From: Pseudomonas sp. KUIN-1
Lineage (GTDB): Bacteria > Pseudomonadota > Gammaproteobacteria > Pseudomonadales > Pseudomonadaceae
NCBI RefSeq assembly: GCF_009176725.1
Contig: NZ_AP020337.1
Span: 248,001-312,000 of the forward strand
Reading direction: 5' to 3'
DNA: 64,000 bases
Shown one piece after another: positions 27,237 through 37,192 of the stretch. The translations under genes and the position numbers were made by a program. Numbering within the stretch: the first letter of the stretch is position 1; each line of letters begins with the position of its first letter. The notes below the pieces were generated by a model, which searched no databases, had not been told where the DNA came from, and saw nothing but the letters and a program-made list of their open reading frames with translations.

Positions 27237-28385
27237 ATGCCGTTGCCGTCCATGAAAGACCAGTTCGCCGCGCTGATCGCCGTACCCTCGGTGAGCTGCA
27301 CTCAGCCTTCCCTGGACCAGAGCAACCGCCCCGTCATCGACCTGCTGGCCGGATGGCTCGGCGATCTGGGGTTTGCCTGCGACATCCAGCAAGTGTCGCC
27401 CGGCAAGTTCAATCTGCTGGCGACCTACGGTACAGGCCCGGGCGGCCTGGTACTGGCGGGACACAGCGATACCGTGCCGTTCGACGAGGCACTGTGGAAG
27501 ACCGACCCCTTGAAGCTGACCGAGGTGGATGGCCGCTGGGTCGGGCTGGGCAGTTGCGACATGAAGGGCTTTTTTGCGCTGGTCATCGAAGCGGTGCGTG
27601 GCCTTCTTGACCAGCCGTTCAAGCAGCCGCTGCTGATCCTCGCCACCTGCGACGAGGAAAGTTCGATGGCCGGTGCCCGCGCGCTGGCCGAGGCCGGACG
27701 CCCGCTGGGTCGTGCGGCAGTGATCGGCGAGCCGACCGGGCTCAAGCCGATCCGCCTGCACAAGGGCGTGATGATGGAGCGCATCGATATTCTCGGGCGC
27801 AGCGGTCATTCCTCCGACCCGAGCCTCGGGCACAGCGCACTCGAAGCCATGCACGACGCCATCAGCGAACTCAAGGGCCTGCGCACGCAGTGGCAGGCGA
27901 AGTACCGCAACCCGCAATTCACGGTGCCGCAGCCGACGCTGAACCTGGGCTGTATTCATGGCGGCGACAACCCGAACCGGATTTGTGGCCAGTGCTCGCT
28001 GGAATTCGACCTGCGTCCGCTGCCGGGCATGGACCCGGAGATGCTGCGCTCGGCGATTCGGCAGAAGCTGCAGCCGCTGGCCGAGCTGCACCAGGTACAG
28101 ATCGACTACGCACCGCTGTTCCCCGAATGTGCGCCGTTCGAGCAGATCGCTGACGCTGAACTTGTGCGTGTCGCTGAACGTCTGACCGGTCATACCGCTG
28201 CCGCAGTAGCATTCGGCACCGAAGCGCCTTATCTTCAGCGCCTCGGCTGCGAGACACTGGTGCTCGGCCCGGGCGACATCGCCTGTGCGCATCAGCCGGG
28301 GGAATACCTCGAAATGTCACGTCTTGACCCTACAGTGCGTCTGTTACGTCAACTGATCGAACATTACTGCCTGACGCCCCAGTGA
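27237..28385 (+). CDS. argE: Acetylornithine deacetylase
   Basis: Zinc-dependent M20 family deacetylase of 382 residues (E. coli ArgE has 383). Metal ligands and catalytic residues are visible: H76 and D78 in AGHSDTVP, D108 in SCDMKG, and the acidic pair in CDEESSMAG near 143. It releases ornithine from N-acetylornithine in arginine biosynthesis. ATG 27237 has AGGAA upstream at 6 nt. It is followed by argA on the same strand, 144 nt away. Pseudomonads usually recycle the acetyl group through ArgJ, so an added or alternative role (for example other N-acyl substrates) is possible. Confidence 0.9.
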   Translation: MPLPSMKDQFAALIAVPSVSCTQPSLDQSNRPVIDLLAGWLGDLGFACDIQQVSPGKFNLLATYGTGPGGLVLAGHSDTVPFDEALWKTDPLKLTEVDGRWVGLGSCDMKGFFALVIEAVRGLLDQPFKQPLLILATCDEESSMAGARALAEAGRPLGRAAVIGEPTGLKPIRLHKGVMMERIDILGRSGHSSDPSLGHSALEAMHDAISELKGLRTQWQAKYRNPQFTVPQPTLNLGCIHGGDNPNRICGQCSLEFDLRPLPGMDPEMLRSAIRQKLQPLAELHQVQIDYAPLFPECAPFEQIADAELVRVAERLTGHTAAAVAFGTEAPYLQRLGCETLVLGPGDIACAHQPGEYLEMSRLDPTVRLLRQLIEHYCLTPQ

Positions 28386-28441
28386 GTCAGGCATACCCCG
28401 TGTTTGTTAATCAAAGCATCTTGAGTAAAAGGAGACTGCGC

Positions 28442-28468
28442 GTGCTGCCAAGCCTGTTCCGACGATAA
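28442..28468 (+). CDS. Candidate argA leader peptide
   Basis: A short frame GTG-CTG-CCA-AGC-CTG-TTC-CGA-CGA-TAA encodes MLPSLFRR. It has a near-perfect AAGGAG ribosome binding site (28429-28434) 7 nt upstream and ends in two consecutive arginine CGA codons. It stops 61 nt before argA and is followed by a T-rich tract. This would suit translation-coupled control by charged arginyl-tRNA, but I found only a weak hairpin (CACACCGTTGTG, 28473-28484) downstream. This is my inference; no known family supports it. Confidence 0.4.
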   Translation: MLPSLFRR

Positions 28469-28529
28469 CCACCACACCGTTGTGCGTGCTTCTTTTCTTC
28501 GTCCATTTTTTCTACAGGCTCTTGTTGTC

Positions 28530-29828
28530 ATGCCCGAATACGTCAACTGGCTTCGCCACGCGTCTCCGTACATCAATGCTCACCGCGATTGCACCTTCGT
28601 CGTCATGCTGCCCGGCGACGGCGTTGCGCACCCCAATTTCGGCAATATCGTCCACGATCTGGTGCTGCTGCACAGCCTGGGCGTGCGTCTGGTGCTGGTT
28701 CACGGTTCCCGTCCGCAGATCGAGAGCCGCCTGGCCCAGCGCGGGATTACGCCGCGTTACCACCGTGACCTGCGGATCACTGACACCGAAACGCTGGAGT
28801 GCGTGATCGATGCCGTGGGTCAGCTGCGCATCTCGATCGAGGCGCGTCTGTCGATGGACATGGCCGCCTCGCCCATGCAGGGCTCGCGCTTGCGAGTGAC
28901 CAGCGGCAACGTGGTGACCGCACGGCCTATCGGCGTGCTTGAGGGGGTCGATTATCAGCACACCGGCGAAGTGCGCCGCGTCGACCGCAAGGGCATCAAT
29001 CGCCTGCTGGACGAGCGCCATATCGTGCTGCTGTCGCCACTGGGTTACTCACCGACCGGCGAGATTTTCAACCTGGCCTGCGAAGACGTCGCCACCCGCG
29101 CGGCCATCGATCTGGCTGCTGACAAACTGCTGCTGTTCGGCGCCGAAACCGGCTTGCTGGACGAGCAGGGCCGGTTGGTGCGCGAACTACGTCCGCAACA
29201 GGTGCCCGCGCACCTGCAGCGTCTGGGTGCCAACTATCAGGCGGAATTGCTGGACGCTGCGGCCGAGGCCTGCCGTGGCGGTGTGGCGCGCAGCCATATC
29301 GTCAGTTATGCCGAGAACGGCGCGCTGCTGACCGAGCTGTTTACCCGTGACGGTGGCGGCACGCTGGTCGCGCAGGAACAGTTCGAACTGGTGCGCGAAG
29401 CGGCTATCGAGGACGTCGGCGGTTTGATGGACCTGATCACGCCGCTGGAAGAGCAGGGCATTCTGGTGCGTCGCTCCCGCGAGGTGCTGGAACGCGAGAT
29501 CACCCAGTTCAGCGTGGTCGAGCGCGAAGGGCTGATCATCGCCTGTGCTGCGCTGTATCCGATTGCCGATTCGGAGTCGGGCGAGCTGGCGTGTCTGGCG
29601 GTCAACCCGGAATACCGGCACGGTGGCCGTGGCGATGAACTGCTGGAGCGCATTGAAAACCGCGCCCGGGCTTTGGGTATCAAGACCCTGTTCGTCCTCA
29701 CCACCCGCACCGCACACTGGTTCCGCGAACGCGGTTTCGAACCCAGCAGCGTCGACCGCCTGCCAAGCGCCCGCGCCTCGCTGTACAACTACCAGCGTAA
29801 TTCGAAGATCTTCGAAAAGGCGATATAA
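28530..29828 (+). CDS. argA: N-acetylglutamate synthase
   Basis: Enzyme of 432 residues that acetylates glutamate in the first step of arginine biosynthesis. An N-terminal amino-acid-kinase fold (residues 1-285, with VHGSRPQIESRL) binds the inhibitor arginine, and a C-terminal GNAT acetyltransferase domain (from about 295) carries the acetyl-CoA loop PEYRHGGRGDELL. ATG 28530 gives the standard PEYVNWLRHASPYINAHR start, although its ribosome binding site is weak (AGG 13 nt upstream). Weak initiation just after a strong leader-ORF site hints at coupled control. P. aeruginosa PA5204. Confidence 0.96.
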   Translation: MPEYVNWLRHASPYINAHRDCTFVVMLPGDGVAHPNFGNIVHDLVLLHSLGVRLVLVHGSRPQIESRLAQRGITPRYHRDLRITDTETLECVIDAVGQLRISIEARLSMDMAASPMQGSRLRVTSGNVVTARPIGVLEGVDYQHTGEVRRVDRKGINRLLDERHIVLLSPLGYSPTGEIFNLACEDVATRAAIDLAADKLLLFGAETGLLDEQGRLVRELRPQQVPAHLQRLGANYQAELLDAAAEACRGGVARSHIVSYAENGALLTELFTRDGGGTLVAQEQFELVREAAIEDVGGLMDLITPLEEQGILVRRSREVLEREITQFSVVEREGLIIACAALYPIADSESGELACLAVNPEYRHGGRGDELLERIENRARALGIKTLFVLTTRTAHWFRERGFEPSSVDRLPSARASLYNYQRNSKIFEKAI

Positions 29829-29850
29829 GCCTGGGGGCGGACTATATTTT

Positions 29851-29938
29851 GTGGGAGTGAGCTTGCTCACGAAGAGGCTGGAACAAGCCTCCAGAAAGGG
29901 GCGTTTGAACCGTCCCTTTCGTGAGCAAGCTCACCCAC
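29851..29938. repeat. REP-like inverted pair downstream of argA
   Basis: An arm GTGGGAGTGAGCTTGCTCAC (29851-29870) and an opposite arm TTCGTGAGCAAGCTCACCCAC (29918-29938) flank a 44-nt spacer, followed by the tail GCCCTTCGGGCAGAAGC. It is the same layout as the 18571 pair with a diverged core. The 314-nt gap to gshA has no gene. Confidence 0.82.
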
Positions 29939-29985
29939 GCCCTTCGGGCAGAAGCGCAGAGCATTGGGCACGATAGTTGAGATGA

Positions 29986-30090
29986 TCGTTCCTCACGCTC
30001 CAGCGTGGGAATGCAGTTCTCGACGCTCTGCGTCGTCAATAGGACGCGGAGCGTCCAGAAAGGCATGCGACGCAGAGCGCCGCACGATAG
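29986..30090. repeat. GC-rich palindromic repeat (CTCCAGCGTGGGAATGC family)
   Basis: The stretch contains CGTTCCTCACGCTCCAGCGTGGGAATGCAG, then the palindromic pair GACGCTCTGCGTCG and GACGCGGAGCGTC, then GCATGCGACGCAGAGCG and CACGATAG. The same ordered modules are found at 52721-52898. Confidence 0.8.
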
Positions 30091-30142
30091 TCGCGCCTGC
30101 ACCGCCACCTTCGTGAGCAATCTCCCCACAGTAATTGCACGA

Positions 30143-31750
30143 TCAGTTACTGATCGACAGAATGCTCGCCTGATACGAACCCACGAACGTGTCGAAATCC
30201 ACCACTTCTTCCGTTGCTTCCAGCTCGGCCTGTTCCTCAATCGAGGTTTTGGCCTGGGCTTCGAAGTCTGCCTGTTCCTGAGCGCTCAGCGGGTGAGTGC
30301 GGAAGTATTCGGCGTGGACCTGACTCTGGCGCAGGGAGAACGCGGTAAAGCCCTCGTTATGCGCTTCCATGCTGGCCAGCACCTGAGCAGACGGTGTGAG
30401 CGCGGTATCGTCGATCTTGGCCTGTTGCACGGCAATCGACTTGAGGTGCTCATCGGTGCCCTGCGCCTGATCGAGCAAGCGGGCAATCGGTGTGATCTTC
30501 TCCATCAGCTCGGTTGCCCAGATCTTGAGATCGACAGGGCGGTTGTCACGCATCAGGCTCAGGCCCGGGCGACGCCCTTCCTTGACCACTGACAGGAAGT
30601 TCGAGCTTGCGTTGGAGCACTCGTGGCGGGCCAGTTGCTGGCTTTCCTCGAGGGCGCAATACAGCACGAACGCATCGATGAAGCGCGACTGCTCCAGGCT
30701 GATGCCGGTCGGCAGGAACGGGTTGATGTCCAGGCAGCGCACTTCGACGTACTGCACACCACGGGCCACCAGCGCCTGAATGGGGCGTTCGCCGCTATAG
30801 GTCACGCGCTTGGGGCGAATGTTGGAGTAGTACTCGTTCTCGATCTGCAGCACGTTGGTGTTGAGCTGCACCCACTCGCCGTTCTGGTCATGAGTGCCGA
30901 CCTCGACGTAAGGCTTGTAAGGCGTGGCCACGGCCTTGCGCAGGCTGTCGGTGTAGCTGACCAGATCGTTGTAGCAAGGGGTCAGGTCGGCCTGGGCGTC
31001 ACTCTGATAACCCAGGTCGCTCATGCGCAGACTGGTGGCGTACGGCAGATACAGGGTATCGGCGTCGAAGTGTTGCTCCAGCTGATGCTTGCGGCCGCGC
31101 AGGAACCCCGCGTCGAGTGCCGGTGAAGCACCGAACAGGTACATCAACAGCCAGCTGTAGCGGCGGAAGTTACGAATCAGCGCAATGTAGGAATGCGACT
31201 GGTAGTCGCGCGCATCGCCTGCAAAGTCTTCGGTCTGCTTGAGCAGCGCCCAGGCGTCTTCCGGCAACGAGAAGTTGTAGTGAATGCCGGCAATGCACTG
31301 CATGGTCTTGCCATAACGCAGCGCCAGACCCTTGCGATAGACATACTTGAGCTTGCCGATGTTCGACGTGCCGTAATACGCGATCGGGATGTGCTCTTCG
31401 TCGGGCAACGGGCAGGGCATCGACGGGCTCCACAGCAGCTCGTCGCCCAGTTTGCTGTAAACGAAGCGATGGATACGGTCCAGGTTGTCGATGGTCTCGG
31501 CCGGGTTCTTCAAGGCTGGTGTGATGAACTCCAGCAGCGATTCGGAATAATCGGTCGTGACTTGGCCATTGGTCAGTGCGGCACCCAGAGCTTGTGGATG
31601 AGGCGTGCAGGCCAGTTCTGCCGTTGCAGTAACGCGCAGACACTCACGCTCTATACCGTGCAGGCATTGCTCCAGCAAAGAGAGGTTGTTGCGCTCGCCG
31701 AGCAAGGCAAGACGGCGGTTCAAAAATTCGCTCAAGGTGTAATCCTTCAC
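30143..31750 (-). CDS. gshA: Glutamate-cysteine ligase
   Basis: ATP-dependent ligase of 535 residues making gamma-glutamylcysteine, the first step of glutathione synthesis, of the proteobacterial type 1 family. Visible motifs are GIERECLRV at residue 32, [12 protein letters not shown] near residue 67, and [34 protein letters not shown] near residue 125. The start is GTG at 31750, directly giving [13 protein letters not shown], the family N-terminus. It is the last of a same-strand series tex-thioesterase-gshA, separated from the thioesterase by 226 nt that contain an inverted repeat. Confidence 0.95.
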   Translation of the reverse strand: MKDYTLSEFLNRRLALLGERNNLSLLEQCLHGIERECLRVTATAELACTPHPQALGAALTNGQVTTDYSESLLEFITPALKNPAETIDNLDRIHRFVYSKLGDELLWSPSMPCPLPDEEHIPIAYYGTSNIGKLKYVYRKGLALRYGKTMQCIAGIHYNFSLPEDAWALLKQTEDFAGDARDYQSHSYIALIRNFRRYSWLLMYLFGASPALDAGFLRGRKHQLEQHFDADTLYLPYATSLRMSDLGYQSDAQADLTPCYNDLVSYTDSLRKAVATPYKPYVEVGTHDQNGEWVQLNTNVLQIENEYYSNIRPKRVTYSGERPIQALVARGVQYVEVRCLDINPFLPTGISLEQSRFIDAFVLYCALEESQQLARHECSNASSNFLSVVKEGRRPGLSLMRDNRPVDLKIWATELMEKITPIARLLDQAQGTDEHLKSIAVQQAKIDDTALTPSAQVLASMEAHNEGFTAFSLRQSQVHAEYFRTHPLSAQEQADFEAQAKTSIEEQAELEATEEVVDFDTFVGSYQASILSISN

Positions 31751-31881
31751 GCATCGGTCGCCCCGATATGGGGGTGGACTTGACGGTCTACAAGGGTGAA
31801 GAAAGGAACTGGCGTAGTCGCCTGGTTGGTCGGTAACGCCCGTTCACAATCACTGCTCTTTGTCGTACTACCCAAATGGAC

Positions 31882-31905
31882 TCGGCACCACGCTAATGGT
31901 GCCGA
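31882..31905. repeat. Perfect inverted repeat upstream of gshA
   Basis: TCGGCACCA (31882-31890) and TGGTGCCGA (31897-31905) form a perfect 9-bp dyad with a 6-nt loop, with ACCCAAATG directly repeated on both sides (31870 and 31911). It may be a protein-binding site for gshA control or a weak terminator of the thioesterase transcript; no T-run follows. Confidence 0.5.
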
Positions 31906-31976
31906 AATTAACCCAAATGATGTCGATACGGCTAGGTTCAGTTTGCAGTGATTGTGTTCATCGCCTCTTTTCGGGT

Positions 31977-32360
31977 CTAGATGACCGCAAATGTGCCCTG
32001 GGCTTTGGCAACGAGCTTGTCGCCCTGAACGACTTCGGCCTCGACCACCAGCGTGCGGCGACCCGCGTGCAGGACCCTGGCGATGCACAGGACTTCGCCT
32101 TCGGAGACTCCACGCACGTAGTTGATCTTGCACTCGATGGTCACGCTGCGCTGGTCGAAACCGTGAACGCTGGAACAGGCCAGGCCCATGGCGATATCGA
32201 CCAGGCTGAAGATTGCACCGCCGTGCATCACGTTGCCGCGATTGCGCAGGTGCGCCTCCAGCGGCAACGCAACTTCGGCAACGCCCTCGTCCAGACGCCG
32301 CAGCTCACAGCCGAGCATCTTGAAGTAGGCGCTGTGGGTCAGATCTTCAGGAATGTCCAT
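31977..32360 (-). CDS. Hotdog-fold thioesterase (PaaI family)
   Basis: Acyl-CoA thioesterase-like protein of 127 residues. The hotdog core motif NVMHGGAIFSLVDIAMG (from residue 43) contains the usual His-Gly-Gly and the catalytic Asp (D55). The substrate is unknown. Its ATG overlaps the tex stop codon by 1 nt (TGATG), so the two genes are translationally coupled. P. aeruginosa PA5202 is the counterpart. Confidence 0.88.
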   Translation of the reverse strand: MDIPEDLTHSAYFKMLGCELRRLDEGVAEVALPLEAHLRNRGNVMHGGAIFSLVDIAMGLACSSVHGFDQRSVTIECKINYVRGVSEGEVLCIARVLHAGRRTLVVEAEVVQGDKLVAKAQGTFAVI

Positions 32361-34678
32361 CAGCGCTTCTTCAGTTGCTTGGCATTGGCGAACAGCGATG
32401 CCATTGCATTGTTGGCGGGTGCTGGCGCAGTGGTTTCCTTGCGCGGGGCGTTGTTCTGGCGAGGCGAAGAACCCGGACGGGCACCGCGCGCGCCATCGAT
32501 TTTCTCGCCGGGCGTGTCGCTCATGCGCATCGACAGACCGACGCGTTTGCGCGGGATATCGACTTCCATGACCTTCACTTTCACCACATCACCGGCCTTG
32601 ACTGCTTCGCGCGGGTCCTTGATGAACTTCTCGGACAACGCCGAGATGTGCACCAGACCGTCCTGATGCACGCCGATATCGACGAATGCACCGAAGTTGG
32701 TGACGTTGGTGACCACGCCCTCGAGGATCATCCCCAGTTGCAGGTCCTTGAGGTCTTCGACCCCGTCCTGAAACTCTGCGGTCTTGAACTCTGGACGCGG
32801 ATCGCGGCCCGGCTTTTCGAGCTCCTGAAGGATGTCGGTCACGGTCGGCAGACCAAAGGTCTCGTCGGTGAATTTCTTCGGGTCCAGACGCTTGAGAAAG
32901 CTGGCGTCGCCGATCAGCGAGCGAATATCGCGGTCGGTTTCAGCCGCGATGCGCTGCACCAGCGGGTAGGCTTCCGGGTGAACGGCGGACGCGTCCAGCG
33001 GGTTGTCACCGGTCATGACGCGCAGGAAGCCGGCGGCCTGTTCAAAGGTCTTTTCGCCCAGGCGGCTGACTTTCTTCAGCGCCGCGCGGGTTTTGAACGC
33101 GCCGTTTTCATCACGATGCGCAACGATGTTCTGCGCCAGCGTGGTGTTGAGGCCGGAAATGCGTGCCAGCAGCGCCACGGAGGCGGTGTTCACGTCCACG
33201 CCCACGGCGTTCACGCAGTCTTCCACCACTGCATCCAGGCCGCGCGCCAGCTTGAGCTGCGAAACGTCGTGCTGATACTGGCCGACCCCGATGGATTTCG
33301 GATCAATCTTCACCAGTTCGGCGAGCGGGTCCTGCAAGCGACGGGCGATGGACACCGCGCCACGGATCGACACGTCGAGGTCCGGGAATTCCTTGGCGGC
33401 CAGTTCCGACGCCGAGTACACCGAAGCGCCTGCTTCGGAGACCATGACCTTGGTCATTTTCAGGCCTGGGTATTTTTTGATCAGGTCGGCAGCCAGCTTG
33501 TCGGTTTCGCGGCTGGCGGTGCCGTTGCCGATGGCAATCAGATCGACCGAATGCTTGGCGCACAGTGCGGCCAGTACGGCGATGGTCTGGTCCCACTGGT
33601 TCTTCGGAACGTGCGGATAGACGGTGGCGTAGTCGAGCAGTTTGCCGGTGGCATCGACTACGGCGACCTTGCAGCCGGTACGCAGGCCAGGATCGAGCCC
33701 CAGCGTGGCGCGCTGGCCGGCCGGGGCGGCGAGCAGCAGGTCGTGCAGGTTGTGGGCGAACACATTGATCGCTTCGGTTTCCGCGCCGTCACGCAGTTCA
33801 CCCAGCAGATCGGTTTCCAGGTGGCTGTACAGCTTGACCTTCCAGGTCCAGCGCACCACTTCGGCCAGCCATTTGTCTGCCGGGCGGTTCTGGTTCTGGA
33901 TGCCGAAGCGCTCACCGATCATCAGCTCGCACGGGTGCATGGCGCCCGGCAATTCTTCACCGACTTTCAGTGCGGAGCTCAAAAAGCCTTCGTTGCGACC
34001 GCGGAAAATCGCCAGCGCACGGTGCGACGGCATGCTCTTGAGCGGTTCGTCGTGTTCGAAGTAGTCGCGGAACTTGGCGCCTTCCTCTTCCTTGCCCGGC
34101 ACCACGCGTGCGCTGATCACCGCTTCCTGCTTGAGGAAGCTGCGCAGCTTGTCCAGCAGCGAGGCATCTTCGGCAAAGCGCTCCATCAGAATGTACTTGG
34201 CGCCTTCCAGCGCAGCCTTTATATCAGCCACGCCTTTTTCCGCGTCGACGAAGCGGGCTGCTTCTGTTTCAGGAGCCAGGCTCGGGTCATTGAACAGGCC
34301 GTCGGCCAGTTCGCCCAACCCGGCTTCAAGGGCGATCTGGCCCTTGGTGCGGCGTTTCTGCTTATAAGGCAGGTACAAGTCTTCGAGGCGAGTCTTGGTG
34401 TCGGCCAGCTTGATGTCGCGCGCCAGCTCCGGGGTCAGCTTGCCTTGCTCTTCGATGCTGGCAAGAATGCTGACGCGCCGCTCGTCCAGTTCACGCAGAT
34501 AACGCAGGCGCTCTTCCAGATGGCGCAGTTGCGTGTCATCAAGACTGCCGGTCACTTCCTTGCGGTAGCGGGAAATGAAGGGCACGGTCGAGCCTTCATC
34601 CAGTAGTGCTACGGCCGCTGCGACCTGTTGTGGGCGTACGCCGAGTTCTTCGGCGATGCGGCTGTTGATGCTGTCCAT
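32360..34678 (-). CDS. tex: Tex RNA-binding transcription accessory protein
   Basis: Protein of 772 residues with the Tex architecture: N-terminal helical and HTH-like region, YqgF/RNase H-like domain (about 330-440, [20 protein letters not shown]), helix-hairpin-helix region (about 500-560) and C-terminal S1 RNA-binding domain (about 650-720, [33 protein letters not shown]). It binds nucleic acids and affects transcription and virulence genes in other bacteria. ATG 34678 has AGGTGG upstream; the frame begins at 34702. Confidence 0.95.
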   Translation of the reverse strand: MDSINSRIAEELGVRPQQVAAAVALLDEGSTVPFISRYRKEVTGSLDDTQLRHLEERLRYLRELDERRVSILASIEEQGKLTPELARDIKLADTKTRLEDLYLPYKQKRRTKGQIALEAGLGELADGLFNDPSLAPETEAARFVDAEKGVADIKAALEGAKYILMERFAEDASLLDKLRSFLKQEAVISARVVPGKEEEGAKFRDYFEHDEPLKSMPSHRALAIFRGRNEGFLSSALKVGEELPGAMHPCELMIGERFGIQNQNRPADKWLAEVVRWTWKVKLYSHLETDLLGELRDGAETEAINVFAHNLHDLLLAAPAGQRATLGLDPGLRTGCKVAVVDATGKLLDYATVYPHVPKNQWDQTIAVLAALCAKHSVDLIAIGNGTASRETDKLAADLIKKYPGLKMTKVMVSEAGASVYSASELAAKEFPDLDVSIRGAVSIARRLQDPLAELVKIDPKSIGVGQYQHDVSQLKLARGLDAVVEDCVNAVGVDVNTASVALLARISGLNTTLAQNIVAHRDENGAFKTRAALKKVSRLGEKTFEQAAGFLRVMTGDNPLDASAVHPEAYPLVQRIAAETDRDIRSLIGDASFLKRLDPKKFTDETFGLPTVTDILQELEKPGRDPRPEFKTAEFQDGVEDLKDLQLGMILEGVVTNVTNFGAFVDIGVHQDGLVHISALSEKFIKDPREAVKAGDVVKVKVMEVDIPRKRVGLSMRMSDTPGEKIDGARGARPGSSPRQNNAPRKETTAPAPANNAMASLFANAKQLKKR

Positions 34679-34812
34679 AAAACCACCTGGAGTTGTGAGC
34701 AAAAAACTGGGCTATGTACGAATTGCCTTGCCTGGGTATCGTGCGCCAGCATTTATTTTCAGGGCTGGCGAACCGCCATGAGTCCGGCGTTGCCTGACTT
34801 CGAGGGCGGCGC

Positions 34813-34818
34813 ATTATA
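34813..34818 (-). promoter_or_regulatory. Possible -10 element for tex
   Basis: The minus strand carries a perfect TATAAT hexamer here, in the 299-nt divergent region between tex and ompR, 135 nt upstream of the tex start. No good -35 at 17 nt was seen. The rest of this gap shows nothing else I can support. Confidence 0.35.
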
Positions 34819-34977
34819 CCCAGCGAAGCCGGATTAGGGGATCGGCCGACAAATGTGGTGTTTTTTCGGCGAAAAAGCAGGCACAAGTGTCGCCTCCAGT
34901 AAAATCTGCTAACAATGCACAAGGTGCGCATCACCGCAGCTACGCCATAATGCGCCCCGAGATCAGAGGAGCATCCG

Positions 34978-35718
34978 ATGAGCAGCACCGCACAAAATGC
35001 CGAAGGCGAAAAAATCCTTATTGTCGATGACGATCCGGGGCTGAGCAGTCTCCTGGAACGTTTTTTCACCAGCAAGGGCTATCGTGCCCGCGCCGTGGCA
35101 AATGTGGAACAAATGGACCGGTTGCTGGCCCGTGAGGTTTTCAACCTCGTGGTGCTGGACCTGATGCTGCCCGGCGAAGACGGCCTTTCAGCCTGTCGTC
35201 GTCTGCGTGCCGCGAACAATCAGGTGCCGATTATCATGCTGACCGCCAAGGGCGATGAGCTGAGCCGCATCAAGGGGCTCGAACTGGGTGCTGATGATTA
35301 TCTGGCCAAGCCGTTCAACCCGGACGAGCTGATGGCGCGGGTCAAGGCGGTGTTGCGTCGTCAGGCGGCACCGGTGCCCGGCGCACCCGGCAGCGAAGAC
35401 GAGTCGGTCAGTTTCGGTGACTACGTGCTGTCTCTGGCAACCCGCGAGCTCAAGCGCGGTGAAGAAGTGCACATGCTCACTACCGGGGAATTCGCGGTAC
35501 TGAAAGCGCTGGTCATGCACGCTCGCGAGCCGCTGACCCGCGACAAACTGATGAACCTGGCGCGTGGCCGGGAGTGGGATGCGCTGGAACGATCCATCGA
35601 CGTACAGATCTCCCGTCTGCGTCGCCTGATCGAACCGGACCCTTCCAAGCCCCGTTATATCCAGACGGTCTGGGGCGTGGGCTATGTATTCGTTCCGGAC
35701 GGTGCCGGAAGTCGCTGA
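34978..35718 (+). CDS. ompR: OmpR family response regulator
   Basis: Response regulator of 246 residues: receiver domain with acidic pocket VDDDP, phosphorylated D61 in VVLDLMLPG and K111 in LAKPF, and a C-terminal OmpR/PhoB winged helix (from about 145, ending QTVWGVGYVF). It controls porins and envelope stress genes. In P. aeruginosa the pair is AmgR/AmgS (PA5200/PA5199), tied to aminoglycoside and membrane stress tolerance. The ATG has AGAGGAG upstream. The gene is separated from envZ by 163 nt that hold an intrinsic terminator. Confidence 0.96.
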   Translation: MSSTAQNAEGEKILIVDDDPGLSSLLERFFTSKGYRARAVANVEQMDRLLAREVFNLVVLDLMLPGEDGLSACRRLRAANNQVPIIMLTAKGDELSRIKGLELGADDYLAKPFNPDELMARVKAVLRRQAAPVPGAPGSEDESVSFGDYVLSLATRELKRGEEVHMLTTGEFAVLKALVMHAREPLTRDKLMNLARGREWDALERSIDVQISRLRRLIEPDPSKPRYIQTVWGVGYVFVPDGAGSR

Positions 35719-35754
35719 TAACCCGGTTGTCGGCACAGACATCCGTCATTGCTG

Positions 35755-35803
35755 CCAGTTACGTCGATAATCTTTTACAGGTTTATCGACGTACTGGTTT
35801 TTT
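35755..35803 (+). terminator. Strong intrinsic terminator between ompR and envZ
   Basis: CCAG-t-TACGTCGATAA (35755-35770) pairs with TTATCGACGTACTGG (35783-35797), a 15-bp stem with one bulged T and a 12-nt loop, directly followed by six T residues (35798-35803). This meets all features of a rho-independent terminator. It lies 37 nt after the ompR stop and 79 nt before envZ. Confidence 0.88.
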
Positions 35804-35881
35804 GCGTTCGTCCATCGGGTCCGGCCCGCGTTCGGCAAACCTGCGAGCCTCGCTCGCCCTGCAAAGTGTATGGCTGCAGTT

Positions 35882-37192
35882 ATGAAGACTCCGCTCTGGT
35901 TCCCGCAAAGCTTTTTCTCCCGCACGCTCTGGCTGGTGCTCATCGTCGTGCTGTTTTCCAAGGCGCTGACGCTGGTTTATCTGCTGATGAACGAAGACGT
36001 GCTGGTCGACAGGCAATACAGCCACGGTGTTGCTCTGACCCTGCGCGCGTACTGGGCCGCCGGTGAAAACGATCGCGAGGCGATTGCCGAGGCGGCGGGC
36101 CTGATTCGGGTAGTGGGCGGTGGCGTGCCGGAAGGCGAGCAGCACTGGCCTTACAGTGAGATCTATCAGCGACAGATGCAGGCCGAGCTGGGTGCCGATA
36201 CGGAAGTGCGTCTGCGCGTACACGCGCCGCCCGCGCTGTGGGTGCGAGCGCCGAGCCTGGGTGACGGCTGGCTGAAAGTGCCGCTGTATCCGCACCCGTT
36301 GCGCGGTCAGAAAATCTGGAACGTGCTGGGCTGGTTCCTGGCCATCGGATTGCTCTCCACGGCATCAGCCTGGATTTTCGTACGCCAGTTGAATCAGCCG
36401 CTCAAGCGTCTGGTGTTTGCGGCGCGCCAGTTGGGGCAGGGGCGCAGCGTACGGCTGCCGGTGAGTGACACGCCGAGCGAGATGACCGAAGTCTACCGGG
36501 CCTTCAATCAGATGGCCGAAGACGTCGAGCAGGCCGGGCAGGAACGCGAGTTGATGCTGGCCGGTGTTTCCCACGACTTGCGCACGCCGCTGACGCGCCT
36601 GCGCCTGTCTCTGGAGCTGATGAACGACAATGAGTTCTCCGAAGGCATGGTGCGCGATATCGAAGACATGGACGCCATTCTCGATCAGTTCCTGGCCTTC
36701 ATCCGCGATGGGCGCGACGAAGAGATCGAAGAGGTCGATCTGGGGCACCTGGTGCGCGATGTGGTCGCCCCCTTCAATGACGACGAAGACAGCATCCGTC
36801 TGTGCCTGGAGCCCATTCCGCCCTTCCCGCTACGCCGCGTGTCGATGAAGCGCCTGCTGACCAACCTGATTGGCAATGCCAAGCACCATGCCGGTAACGG
36901 TATCGAAGTCGCCGCCTACGTATCCGGCGACCGAAACGCGCCCTACGTGGTGTTGAGCGTGCTGGACAGGGGGGCGGGCATCGATCCGTCCGAGCTGGAC
37001 ACCATCTTCAACCCGTTCATTCGCGGTGATCGCGCACGCAGTGGCAAGGGCACCGGCCTCGGCCTGGCCATCGTCAAGCGTATCGCTGCCATGCACGGCG
37101 GCAACGTCGAGTTGAGAAATCGTTCGGGAGGCGGACTGGAAGCACGCGTAAGGCTGCCGCTGGGGCTGATGCTGCCGAGAGATGCAATTTAA
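35882..37192 (+). CDS. envZ: EnvZ-like sensor histidine kinase
   Basis: Inner-membrane histidine kinase of 436 residues. Two membrane segments (about residues 15-35 and 146-168) enclose a periplasmic domain; then come HAMP, HisKA with phosphorylated H231 in GVSHDLRTPLTRLRL, and HATPase_c with N box NLIGNAKHH and G box GTGLGLAIVKRI. It phosphorylates the OmpR protein. I choose ATG 35882 (KTPLWFPQSFFSRTLW); an ATG at 35870 adds four residues. The ribosome binding site is poor for both starts. Confidence 0.93.
   Translation: MKTPLWFPQSFFSRTLWLVLIVVLFSKALTLVYLLMNEDVLVDRQYSHGVALTLRAYWAAGENDREAIAEAAGLIRVVGGGVPEGEQHWPYSEIYQRQMQAELGADTEVRLRVHAPPALWVRAPSLGDGWLKVPLYPHPLRGQKIWNVLGWFLAIGLLSTASAWIFVRQLNQPLKRLVFAARQLGQGRSVRLPVSDTPSEMTEVYRAFNQMAEDVEQAGQERELMLAGVSHDLRTPLTRLRLSLELMNDNEFSEGMVRDIEDMDAILDQFLAFIRDGRDEEIEEVDLGHLVRDVVAPFNDDEDSIRLCLEPIPPFPLRRVSMKRLLTNLIGNAKHHAGNGIEVAAYVSGDRNAPYVVLSVLDRGAGIDPSELDTIFNPFIRGDRARSGKGTGLGLAIVKRIAAMHGGNVELRNRSGGGLEARVRLPLGLMLPRDAI

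Noticed and set aside
31882..31905. Sigma-54 promoter upstream of gshA
   Set aside because: The GG and GC dinucleotides are 8 rather than 10 nt apart, so the -24/-12 pattern is not met.
32375..34606. A 743-codon open frame opposite tex
   Set aside because: Antisense shadow; tex has the full domain set, the shadow has none.
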